A DNA stretch of 64,000 bases from Elusimicrobiota bacterium (lineage in GTDB: Bacteria > Elusimicrobiota > Endomicrobiia > Endomicrobiales > Endomicrobiaceae): contig JAITSO010000054.1 in the NCBI GenBank assembly GCA_031287735.1, positions 97,024-161,023 on the forward strand. The letters run 5' to 3'. Shown piece by piece: positions 18,802-26,383 of this stretch. Within the stretch, counting starts at the first letter, position 1, and each line of letters begins with the position of its first letter. Under the pieces are notes generated by a model. It saw only the letters and a list, made by a program, of their open reading frames with translations. It was not told the DNA's origin and ran no database searches. The position numbers were made by a program, and so were the translations under genes.

Positions 18802-20562
18802 CTATTCTTTTTTTATTGACTCTTGTGCTGCTTCTTCTAAAATAGAACCTTCTAAATCACCAAGAATGATGTTAATGAGAGATTTAGAAACCTCTTCTTC
18901 TTCAATAGACATTCCGCTTACGCCTATTTGTTCTAGGTATTTTTTATCATTTAAAAACCTTATTCTTGCAAATATTTTAGCATCGGGATTTAACGTTGAA
19001 ACGAGTAGTGCTGTCTGAGTGGTAATATTTAAAGACGGAACTGTAATAATGACATAATTTGCACTTTGAATCCCTGCTGCTATTAAAATATTTTTTTTTG
19101 TACAGTTTCCGTAAATTGCAACTTGTCCTTGAACAGCTAAACTGTTTACCGTATCTATATTCATCTCTATTATTATTGGATGCACTGCATATTTCAACAA
19201 AACTTCTACAATATTTTTCCCAGTGGGTCCATAGCCTACTACAATTGCGGTTTTATTAGAAAGGTATTCTTCAGTAGGTGGCAAGTTTTTTACAGCACTT
19301 GCGGTTTTTGCTTCCCTTCTTTTTGTTTTTTTATCGGCTATGAAATTTAAAAAATTCCATAATTTAGGCGATAATTTCAAGTATTTTTCAACAACTGCAA
19401 TTTGTTTGAAAGCTAGTGGGTTTAATGTGATAGATACTATTGCACATACAACAATTGTATTGTAAACGGTATTTCCAGCAAGACCCAATCTTTCGGCTTC
19501 ATTGGCTAAAATAAAAGAAAATTCGCCAATTTGCGAAAGACCTACGGCGACTGTGAGAGCTGTTTTTGGCGAGTATCCTAAAACAGTAACCGTAATAAGT
19601 GCTACTAAGGGTTTTATTAATAAAACGATAACCAAACAGGAAACTATTAAAAACGGATATTGTAGAATAAATTTAAAATCAAAAAGCATTCCTACTGACA
19701 GAAAAAACAAAACTGCAAATGTGTCTTTGAGAGGTAACATATCGGCACCTGCCTGGTGTCCGAGCTTGCTTTTTCCTACAACCATCCCTCCCAGAAATGC
19801 TCCTAAAGCAAAAGATGTCTGAAATACAAAAGCCGCCATAATTGCAGTTGTGAAAGCGATAACCAAAATAGCTATTGTAAAAAGTTCTTGTGAGCGTGTT
19901 TTTGCTATTTCAGATAGTATTTTAGGGATTATTTTTCCGCCTCCATAAATAACTAAAATCCACAACAAGCTAACACGGCATAAAGCTATGCTGACAGATT
20001 TTAAAATTTCTATGCTACCCGAAGTTGTTGAAATGTTTGTTAAAATTACCGACAAGCTTGGCAGTATCACAAGAATTAAAATTGTAAGAATATCTTCTAC
20101 GACAAGCCAACCAACAGCAACATGTCCATGTATGTTATCCAAACTGCTATTATCAGACAGAACTCTCAATAAGACAACAGTGCTTGCAACAGAAAGGCCA
20201 AAACCTAAAATTAGCGCCGATTTTATATCCATTCCCAAGTAAAGACTAGCGAAAGTGCCGATAACAGCAGCAGCTGCACTTTGCACTATGGCACCCGGTA
20301 TAGCGACATTTTTGACGGCTACAAGGTCTTCAGTTTTGAAATGAAGACCTACGGCAAACATCAATAAAATTACTCCGGCTTCAGAAAGTTGGGATGCCAA
20401 AGAATAGTCAGCTGTAAATCCAGGAGATGCAGGACCTATTAAAAAACCTGCTAACAAGTAACCGACAATAGAAGAAAGACCTATTCTTTGTGTTATGTAA
20501 CCTAAAATAAGAGCTGCTGCAAAACCAATAGCCATAAGCTCAAGAAGTTGATAACTTTCCAT
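18802..20562 (-). CDS. KefB/YbaL-type cation:proton antiporter with NAD-binding (TrkA-N) domain
   Basis: A 586-residue CPA2-family transporter. About 12 hydrophobic segments cover residues 1-385, with family blocks such as IVGYLLAGFLIGP, EAGVILLMFAVGLHF and FFLSVGMLFDF. A cytoplasmic RCK/TrkA-N domain follows, starting AIVVGYGPTGKNIVEVL (about 425), which binds NAD(H) and gates transport. No TrkA-C domain follows; the protein ends in an acidic helix. Such proteins exchange K+ or Na+ for protons in pH and electrophile stress. GAGG lies before the ATG. It heads a two-gene leftward operon with the 111-residue protein. A TATAAT (minus strand, 20618-20613) upstream is a likely -10 element. Confidence 0.9.
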   Translation of the reverse strand: MESYQLLELMAIGFAAALILGYITQRIGLSSIVGYLLAGFLIGPASPGFTADYSLASQLSEAGVILLMFAVGLHFKTEDLVAVKNVAIPGAIVQSAAAAVIGTFASLYLGMDIKSALILGFGLSVASTVVLLRVLSDNSSLDNIHGHVAVGWLVVEDILTILILVILPSLSVILTNISTTSGSIEILKSVSIALCRVSLLWILVIYGGGKIIPKILSEIAKTRSQELFTIAILVIAFTTAIMAAFVFQTSFALGAFLGGMVVGKSKLGHQAGADMLPLKDTFAVLFFLSVGMLFDFKFILQYPFLIVSCLVIVLLIKPLVALITVTVLGYSPKTALTVAVGLSQIGEFSFILANEAERLGLAGNTVYNTIVVCAIVSITLNPLAFKQIAVVEKYLKLSPKLWNFLNFIADKKTKRREAKTASAVKNLPPTEEYLSNKTAIVVGYGPTGKNIVEVLLKYAVHPIIIEMNIDTVNSLAVQGQVAIYGNCTKKNILIAAGIQSANYVIITVPSLNITTQTALLVSTLNPDAKIFARIRFLNDKKYLEQIGVSGMSIEEEEVSKSLINIILGDLEGSILEEAAQESIKKE

Positions 20563-20935
20563 AAAACCTCGTGTTTAAATTCAGTTAAATTCAAAACTCT
20601 ACTAATAGCTATATTATAAAATTGTGTCTCAAATTAAAAGTAAAAAAGTAATCTTGCTACAATGCATTTAGTCATTAAAATTTGAATATACCTGAATATA
20701 TGAGAAAATGTGTTCTAAATAGCCAGTAGCGGTATGATTCTAGTGGGTTTTATGCTATTTCTGTATGCGTTTGTGTTGCTTTGTAGTTAAAGCAGATTGT
20801 GCTATTCAAGCGTTGTTAGGGTGTATTTCTATTATAGATTTTGCTATAAAATAGATCCGGTTCTTGAAATTAATTTTAAATCCTGCAGAAATCACTATTG
20901 AGATAGATTTTGTGCGATGGAAGTCGAGAGGTCAC
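20563..20935. other. Divergent intergenic region between the antiporter and the desulfurase-like gene
   Basis: No gene is seen in 373 bases. On the minus strand TATAAT (20618-20613) may drive the antiporter. On the plus strand TATAAA near 20844 may drive the desulfurase-like gene, but neither has a good -35. GAGAGG at 20926-20931 is the ribosome site of the downstream gene. Confidence 0.4.
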
Positions 20936-22174
20936 ATGGAAAAAATATATTTAGACAATCAATCAAATACAAAAATTGACATTAGAGTTTTTGAAGCGAT
21001 GTATCCGTTTTTTCTGGAAAATTATGGAAACCCGCAAAGCATTTATTCTCTTGGTTCAATTTCAAAAGAAGCTGTTGAAAAAGCAAGGACACAAGCAGCA
21101 AATTTGATAAATGCTCAAACATCTGAAATCATTTTTACTTCATGTGGTACAGAATCAAATAATTTAGCTTTAAAAGGTCTTGCGAAGGTTTCTAAAAGCA
21201 AAGGTAGACGTATATTGATTTCTTCTGTTGAACACATTTCTGTTTTGAATTCTGCCAAACAACTTGAAAAAGATGGTTTTGAAGTCATTTATATTCCTGT
21301 AGATTCTAAAGGTTTTGTAGATCAAGATATTTTGGAAAAATCTTTGACAAAAGATGTCATTTTGGTTTCCATTCAATATGCAAATCCAGAAATTGGGACA
21401 ATTCAAAATATAAAAGAATTAACTTCTATTGTGAAAAAAAACAGTTCGGCTCTTTTCCATACTGATGCTGTTAGTGCTTGCGGCGTAATTCCTGTGGATG
21501 TTAAAGAATTAGGAGTGGATGCTTTAAGTTTTTCGTCGTCTGTTATGTATGGTCCTAAAGGTGTTGCAGCATTGTTTTTGAAACAATCTGTAAAAATTGA
21601 GAGCTTGTTAAGTGGTGGAATACAAGAAAACTCCAGACGTTCTGGAACCGAAAATGTACCTGCTATTGTTGGCTTTGGAAAAGCTTGTGAAGTTGCTGTG
21701 CAAGAGTTAGATTCAAATTTGAAACACCTAAAAAACTTGAGTTCAAAACTCATAGAAGAACTACCTAAAAGAATAGAGCATATTTATTTAAACGGTCCAT
21801 TTGAGAACCGTTTGCCAGGGAACATCAATTTTTCAGTGGAATTTGTTGAGGGAGAAGCGTTATTCTTGCTTTTAGATGCCAAAGGAATTATGGCAGCAAG
21901 TGGTTCGGCATGTGCAAATAAAAATTTAAAAATATCAACAGTTTTATCTGCAATAAACACCGACGTCGCACTTGGACAAGGGTCTATTTTGTTTACGCTT
22001 TCAAAATTCAATACGCAAGAAGAAATGGATTTTGTATTAGAAGAATTTCCTAAAATAATTTTAAGATTGAGAGATATGTCGCCACTTTACTCTCACTTTT
22101 TAAAAACAGGACAAAGAAAAGCTGCTGGTCCTGGAACTGATTTTGACGATCATGATTATTGTGAAATAGAATAA
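20936..22174 (+). CDS. Cysteine desulfurase (NifS/IscS) homologue lacking the PLP lysine
   Basis: A 412-residue class V aminotransferase-fold protein whose frame is intact and IscS-like throughout: YLDNQSNTKID, SCGTESNNLALKG, SVEHISVL (the catalytic His) and the sulfur-carrying cysteine loop GSACAN. However, where active desulfurases have S-x-S-x-H-K-x-x-G-P-K-G, this one reads SFSSSVMYGPKG. The Schiff-base lysine is Val203 and the preceding histidine is Ser202. Two further PLP contacts also differ (ANPE for VNNE, DAVSACG for DAxQxxG). It should therefore not form an internal aldimine. The acidic tail ends with FDDHDYCE. The ATG at 20936 is chosen because GAGAGG lies four bases before it. Possible roles are a dead regulator, a persulfide carrier, or a decaying gene. 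Confidence 0.85.
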   Translation: MEKIYLDNQSNTKIDIRVFEAMYPFFLENYGNPQSIYSLGSISKEAVEKARTQAANLINAQTSEIIFTSCGTESNNLALKGLAKVSKSKGRRILISSVEHISVLNSAKQLEKDGFEVIYIPVDSKGFVDQDILEKSLTKDVILVSIQYANPEIGTIQNIKELTSIVKKNSSALFHTDAVSACGVIPVDVKELGVDALSFSSSVMYGPKGVAALFLKQSVKIESLLSGGIQENSRRSGTENVPAIVGFGKACEVAVQELDSNLKHLKNLSSKLIEELPKRIEHIYLNGPFENRLPGNINFSVEFVEGEALFLLLDAKGIMAASGSACANKNLKISTVLSAINTDVALGQGSILFTLSKFNTQEEMDFVLEEFPKIILRLRDMSPLYSHFLKTGQRKAAGPGTDFDDHDYCEIE

Positions 22175-22271
22175 TTTTGCCGATAAAGCTTTAAAAATTT
22201 AGTTTTTGTGGTTATATTTGGGAGAAAATTATTTGTGCCCACGCGAAATTACGGTAAGGAAATTCATTTAA

Positions 22272-22928
22272 ATGTCAGAGAAAATCACTTTTCTTATTTT
22301 GTCAGGTCCTTCAAGGGAATATATAGACCCTGTTAGGTTTATTAGCAACGAATCTTCTGGAAAAATGGGAAAAGCACTTGCCGACACAATTCTTAAACAA
22401 AAACACAATTTAATTTTTATATCTGGTGTTGCAGAAATTTTGCCTAAGAAAACAGAAGTTATAAAAGCTGTTTCAGCAGCCGAAATGTTTATGCAGGTCA
22501 AAAATAATTTTAAAAAAGCCGACATCATTATAAGCTGTGCCGCTGTTGCTGATTTTTCACCTAAAAAAACATTCAAGCAAAAAATAAATAAAACAGAAAA
22601 ATTCAATGAAATAAAGCTCAAAAAAAACGCTGACATCATTGCTTACTGTGGCAAACATAAAAAACATAGAGTAGTTGTTGGTTTTGCACTTGAACCTGAA
22701 AAATCTTTTCAAAACGCAAAGAAAAAAATAGAAGACAAAAATTTGGATTTTATAGTTCTCAACGGAAAAGAAGCACTCGGAGCTGATAAAACAAGTGCTG
22801 TTATTATTATGCCGGCTGGCAATACAGTAAAAATTAAAGATAGAAATAAAAATTTTATAGCTGAGAGGATCATAAATGCTTCAATTAAAATATTTAAAAA
22901 TCATAAAAATGACCAAAAAAGCTCTTGA
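22272..22928 (+). CDS. coaB: Phosphopantothenoylcysteine synthetase (CoaB), stand-alone
   Basis: A 218-residue protein matching the C-terminal half of Dfp/CoaBC, which joins cysteine to 4'-phosphopantothenate in coenzyme A synthesis. Family blocks are SGPSREYIDPVRFISN at the start, the SSGKMG nucleotide loop, SCAAVADF, and GFALEP followed by FIVLNG. The decarboxylase half (CoaC) is absent and the 97 bases upstream are non-coding, so CoaC must be a separate gene elsewhere. AAGGA lies about 12 bases before the ATG. The 3' end overlaps the next gene by 53 bases. Confidence 0.9.
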   Translation: MSEKITFLILSGPSREYIDPVRFISNESSGKMGKALADTILKQKHNLIFISGVAEILPKKTEVIKAVSAAEMFMQVKNNFKKADIIISCAAVADFSPKKTFKQKINKTEKFNEIKLKKNADIIAYCGKHKKHRVVVGFALEPEKSFQNAKKKIEDKNLDFIVLNGKEALGADKTSAVIIMPAGNTVKIKDRNKNFIAERIINASIKIFKNHKNDQKSS

Positions 22929-23631
22929 GGAATACAAAAATTGGGGTGAATATGAAGTTACGGTAGATCGTCTAAAAGTAAAAAAAACTTCCGTATCTGG
23001 GCAGAATAAAAATTTTTCTAAAGGATCCAATGCTGCTCAAAAATTAGAGGTACTAAAAAAAGAAGTATTGTTTTGCCAAAAATGTGTGCTTGGAAAAAGC
23101 CGACTAAATGCTGTTTTTGGTAGTGGTTGCACGACGGCTGATTTGATGTTTGTCGGTGAAGGACCTGGCTTTGAGGAAGACCATAAGGGCGAACCTTTTA
23201 TAGGAAAAGCCGGACAACTTCTAACTAAAATCATAGAGTCAATTGGACAAAGCCGTGAAACTGTTTATATTGCAAACATTGTAAAATGTCACCCTATGAA
23301 AGACCCGTCAAGTCCTGAAGAAAGAGGTAATGACAGACCACCTTTTCCTGAAGAAATGGAAATTTGCAGGCTTTATTTGGATAAGCAGATTGAAATTATT
23401 GCACCTAAAATCATTGTAACTTTAGGGTCATCGGCAACGAAAGGACTTTTGAAATCTGAAGAACCGATAAGCAAAATGCGGGGAACTTTTAAAAGTTATA
23501 ACGGAGTTAAACTAATGCCAACTTATCACCCCGCTGCTTTGCTTAGAAATCCATCTCTAAAAAAAGACGTTTGGTCAGATATGAAAAAAGTTATACATTA
23601 TCTTGATGATAGCAGAAATAAAATCTCTTAA
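22876..23631 (+). CDS. Uracil-DNA glycosylase, family 4 (Fe-S type)
   Basis: A 251-residue type 4 uracil-DNA glycosylase, removing uracil from DNA after cytosine deamination. Visible are the Fe-S cysteines (FCQKC near the domain start, the Cys of VKCHP and of MEICRLY), the GEGPGFEEDHKGEPFIGKAG active-site block, and the late TYHPAALLRNP motif. The start at 22876 is chosen because GAGAGG lies at 22863-22868, seven bases upstream; the later ATG at 22909 has no ribosome site. This start overlaps coaB by 53 bases, implying translational coupling. The N-terminal ~50 residues are a non-conserved linker, common in this family. Confidence 0.92.
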   Translation: MLQLKYLKIIKMTKKALEEYKNWGEYEVTVDRLKVKKTSVSGQNKNFSKGSNAAQKLEVLKKEVLFCQKCVLGKSRLNAVFGSGCTTADLMFVGEGPGFEEDHKGEPFIGKAGQLLTKIIESIGQSRETVYIANIVKCHPMKDPSSPEERGNDRPPFPEEMEICRLYLDKQIEIIAPKIIVTLGSSATKGLLKSEEPISKMRGTFKSYNGVKLMPTYHPAALLRNPSLKKDVWSDMKKVIHYLDDSRNKIS

Positions 23632-23739
23632 AAGTAACAAACAGCAAAAAAGCGATTAATCAGGTTGTGGTTTAAGTAGAAAGCAACGATATTGTTTAGC
23701 CAGCTTGTCGGTTGTGAGAATAAATGGAGGTTTTGATTT

Positions 23740-24849
23740 ATGCCAAAAATTTCTGTTATAGTTCCAGTTTACAATACTAGAAAATATTTATGTCAATGCT
23801 TGGATTCCATCGTCAGACAAACTTTGCATGATATTGAAATTATTATAATAAATGACGGTTCCACAGACGATTCTTTGGAAATCATTAAGAAATATGCCCA
23901 AAAAGACAGACGAATTGTCGTTATTGATAAACAAAATAAAGGAGTTGGTGAGACCTACAATCGTGGCATAGCTACAGCGTCTTCGCAATATATTGGTTTT
24001 GTTGAATCAGATGATTGGATAGAAGCTGATATGTATGAGCATCTTTATAATATTGTTGTGCAAAATCCTGATGTGCAAATAGTAAAAGGCCAGTTTGTTC
24101 CATTCGACCACAAAACAAAAAAAAATGGCAGGCTATCAAATATTCCTGAAACTGAAATAAATAAAGTTGTAAACCCACTAGATGTTCCGAGTGTTTTTTA
24201 TGTTGAAGGCGGTATTTGGACAGCAATTTACGATGCCGATTTTATTCGCAAAAATAATATTCGTTTTTTGGAGACTCCTGGCGCCTCATACCAAGATATT
24301 TCATTTAATTTTAAGACTTTTGCAGTTGCCCAGCGTATAATTTTGACAGCGAAACTACTTTTGCATTACCGTACAGGGCATAGTACGCAATCAATTAAAT
24401 CAACCGAAAAAGTATTTTCTGTTTGTGATGAATTTGCAGAAATTAACTGTTGGCTGCATAAATATAAACCAGAATTAGCAAAATCTATTGAACCCGTATG
24501 CAACAGTATTAAAAATTCTATTTATAACTGGAATTTAAATCGTTTGGGAGGTGAAAAAAGAGCTGCTTTTTTAAAACGATACAGAACAGAGTTTGCTGAC
24601 ATTCTTGCAAGAAATGCAATAGATATGACAGCTACAAACAGTAAAAACAAAGCTAAATTAGACATGCTAATAAATCCAACCATATGGAATAAGGTTAAAT
24701 ATATTGTCATTGGAAAAATTGCCCGCCTGTTTTTAAAAGATCGGATACGTAACGGTTACACCCGGTACTCTGTTTTTTTTGGTTTAATTCCAATCTGGAA
24801 AAAGTGTGTTAAATTAAATGCAATAACAAACAGCAAAATAGAGGTTTAA
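23740..24849 (+). CDS. Family 2 glycosyltransferase
   Basis: A 369-residue GT2 (GT-A fold) glycosyltransferase, acting on surface polysaccharide or lipid-linked sugars at the cytoplasmic membrane. The N-terminus is diagnostic: ISVIVPVYNTRKYLCQCLDSI, INDGSTDDS and the metal-site region GFVESDDWIE at about residues 86-95. The C-terminal ~130 residues are basic, with LFFGLIPIWKK near the end that may lie on the membrane. GGAGG precedes the ATG. The neighbour is UDP-galactopyranose mutase, so a galactofuranosyl or other hexosyl transfer is plausible, though the donor cannot be read from sequence. Confidence 0.92.
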   Translation: MPKISVIVPVYNTRKYLCQCLDSIVRQTLHDIEIIIINDGSTDDSLEIIKKYAQKDRRIVVIDKQNKGVGETYNRGIATASSQYIGFVESDDWIEADMYEHLYNIVVQNPDVQIVKGQFVPFDHKTKKNGRLSNIPETEINKVVNPLDVPSVFYVEGGIWTAIYDADFIRKNNIRFLETPGASYQDISFNFKTFAVAQRIILTAKLLLHYRTGHSTQSIKSTEKVFSVCDEFAEINCWLHKYKPELAKSIEPVCNSIKNSIYNWNLNRLGGEKRAAFLKRYRTEFADILARNAIDMTATNSKNKAKLDMLINPTIWNKVKYIVIGKIARLFLKDRIRNGYTRYSVFFGLIPIWKKCVKLNAITNSKIEV

Positions 24850-24987
24850 AGCTGGCAGAAAGGTATGTTAACAATATATTCAAGTGACAGATGATAGGTA
24901 TAAGTAATTAATTTAGGATTTGCTGTCTATAAAGGTTTATTGCAAACGTATAAAAAAATGTGAGTTTATACTAATAAAAAGGAGTTT

Positions 24988-26103
24988 ATGGTGGCAGAAG
25001 TTAAAAATCTTATTGTTGGCTGTGGACTGTCTGGTGCGATAGTTGCAAGAAATTTAGCAGATGACGGACAAGAAGTTTTTATTATCGATAAAAAAGAACA
25101 TATTGGTGGAAATATTTATGATTATCGCAACGAACACGGTATTATGGTTCATAAATATGGTCCTCATATATTTCATACAAACAACAAAGTCGTTTGGGAT
25201 TTTCTCACACGTTTTACTGAATGGCAACCATATTTTCACAAAGTTCTCGTATTTATGGATGGACAATTTGTTCCACTACCTTTCAATTTAAATACTCTGC
25301 ATTGTGTTTTTCCAAAAAGCATATCAGGTAAAATTGAGATTAAACTGATAGAAAAATTTGGGTTTAATAAAAAAGTCCCTATTTTGGAACTGGTCAAAAC
25401 AGAAGACAAAGATTTGCGATTTTTGTCGCAATATATTTACGAGAATATTTTTTTTGAATACACAAAAAAGCAGTGGGGCGTTGCACCTGATGAAACCGAC
25501 AACTCTGTTCTGGCTCGTGTTCCGGTTTGTGTTGGCTGCGATGACAGGTACTTTCAAGATAAATATCAGGGAGTGCCGATGAACGGTTATACGGCAATGC
25601 TTCAAAAAATGCTTGACCACAAAAATATAAAAGTTCATTTAAACACTAAATTTGATGGAACATTTAAATACAAAAACCTGTTTTGGACAGGTTCGGTTGA
25701 TGAATTTTTTGGCTATAAATTCGGTGAATTGCCTTATCGCAGCATTCGTTTTGATTTTAAGACATTCTGTCGTGATAAATTTCAAATATCGGCGACAGTC
25801 AATTATCCAACAAATTATGATTTTACGCGCATAACAGAATATAAATACTTCTTAAATGACAAGTCAGAAAACACTACGATTTCTTACGAATACCCATCTG
25901 ATTTTGAAAATGGCAAAAATGACAGACAATATCCAATCGTCAATGATAGCAATACTGCAATATATGCAAAATATATGGAGCTTGCCAAAGAAAATCCTAA
26001 TGTTTATTTTTTTGGACGACTTGGCGATTATAAATACTATGACATGTGGGCAGCAGCAGCACGTGCATTGGAAGTGTATGAAAAATTCATAAAGAAGCAA
26101 TAA
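24988..26103 (+). CDS. glf: UDP-galactopyranose mutase
   Basis: A full-length 371-residue flavoenzyme that converts UDP-galactopyranose to UDP-galactofuranose for surface glycans. Seen are the FAD loop VGCGLSGAIVARNLA, the IDKKEHIGGN(I) strand end, the YGPHIFHTN block with the active-site histidine, YTKKQWG, and the C-terminal FFGRLGDYKYYDM flavin-contact region. An AAAAGGAG site precedes the ATG. It follows the glycosyltransferase by 138 bases on the same strand and probably works with it. The 280 bases after it lead to the second giant gene. Confidence 0.96.
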   Translation: MVAEVKNLIVGCGLSGAIVARNLADDGQEVFIIDKKEHIGGNIYDYRNEHGIMVHKYGPHIFHTNNKVVWDFLTRFTEWQPYFHKVLVFMDGQFVPLPFNLNTLHCVFPKSISGKIEIKLIEKFGFNKKVPILELVKTEDKDLRFLSQYIYENIFFEYTKKQWGVAPDETDNSVLARVPVCVGCDDRYFQDKYQGVPMNGYTAMLQKMLDHKNIKVHLNTKFDGTFKYKNLFWTGSVDEFFGYKFGELPYRSIRFDFKTFCRDKFQISATVNYPTNYDFTRITEYKYFLNDKSENTTISYEYPSDFENGKNDRQYPIVNDSNTAIYAKYMELAKENPNVYFFGRLGDYKYYDMWAAAARALEVYEKFIKKQ

Positions 26104-26345
26104 AGTTTTTATCAAACATGTCTGGTTTTTTAATTTTAAAGACAGTGTTTTTGCGTTAAAATTTGAATATGCAAACAAAATTGTAAATTAGCCGTAATTT
26201 CTCAACTTTTTCACAACTTTGTATGGACAATATTTTGCAGAAATTGTAGGTTGCCGCGTGAAATATTGAGTACTTTACATTGAGCGTAATAGTCAATGTG
26301 TTGATTTTAGAGCAGAATAAAGAATCCAAAAATAGTGGTTTGAAA

Positions 26346-26376
26346 TATAATTATTGATAATCAATGTTTTGGGAGG
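26346..26376 (+). promoter_or_regulatory. Promoter/operator candidate for giant gene 2 (TTGATAATCAA palindrome)
   Basis: TATAAT at 26346-26351 is followed at once by the perfect palindrome ATTGAT-A-ATCAAT (26353-26365) and then by the ribosome site GGGAGG (26371-26376). The order -10, palindrome matches that in front of giant gene 1. No good -35 is visible. The leader would be very short. The 26104-26345 interval holds no gene I can support. Confidence 0.45.
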
Positions 26377-26383
26377 TAGAGAG

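Noticed and set aside
21536..21556. The lysine in YGPKG as a possible PLP lysine of the desulfurase homologue
   Set aside because: In the family this lysine is a separate conserved residue; the Schiff-base lysine lies five residues earlier, where Val is found.
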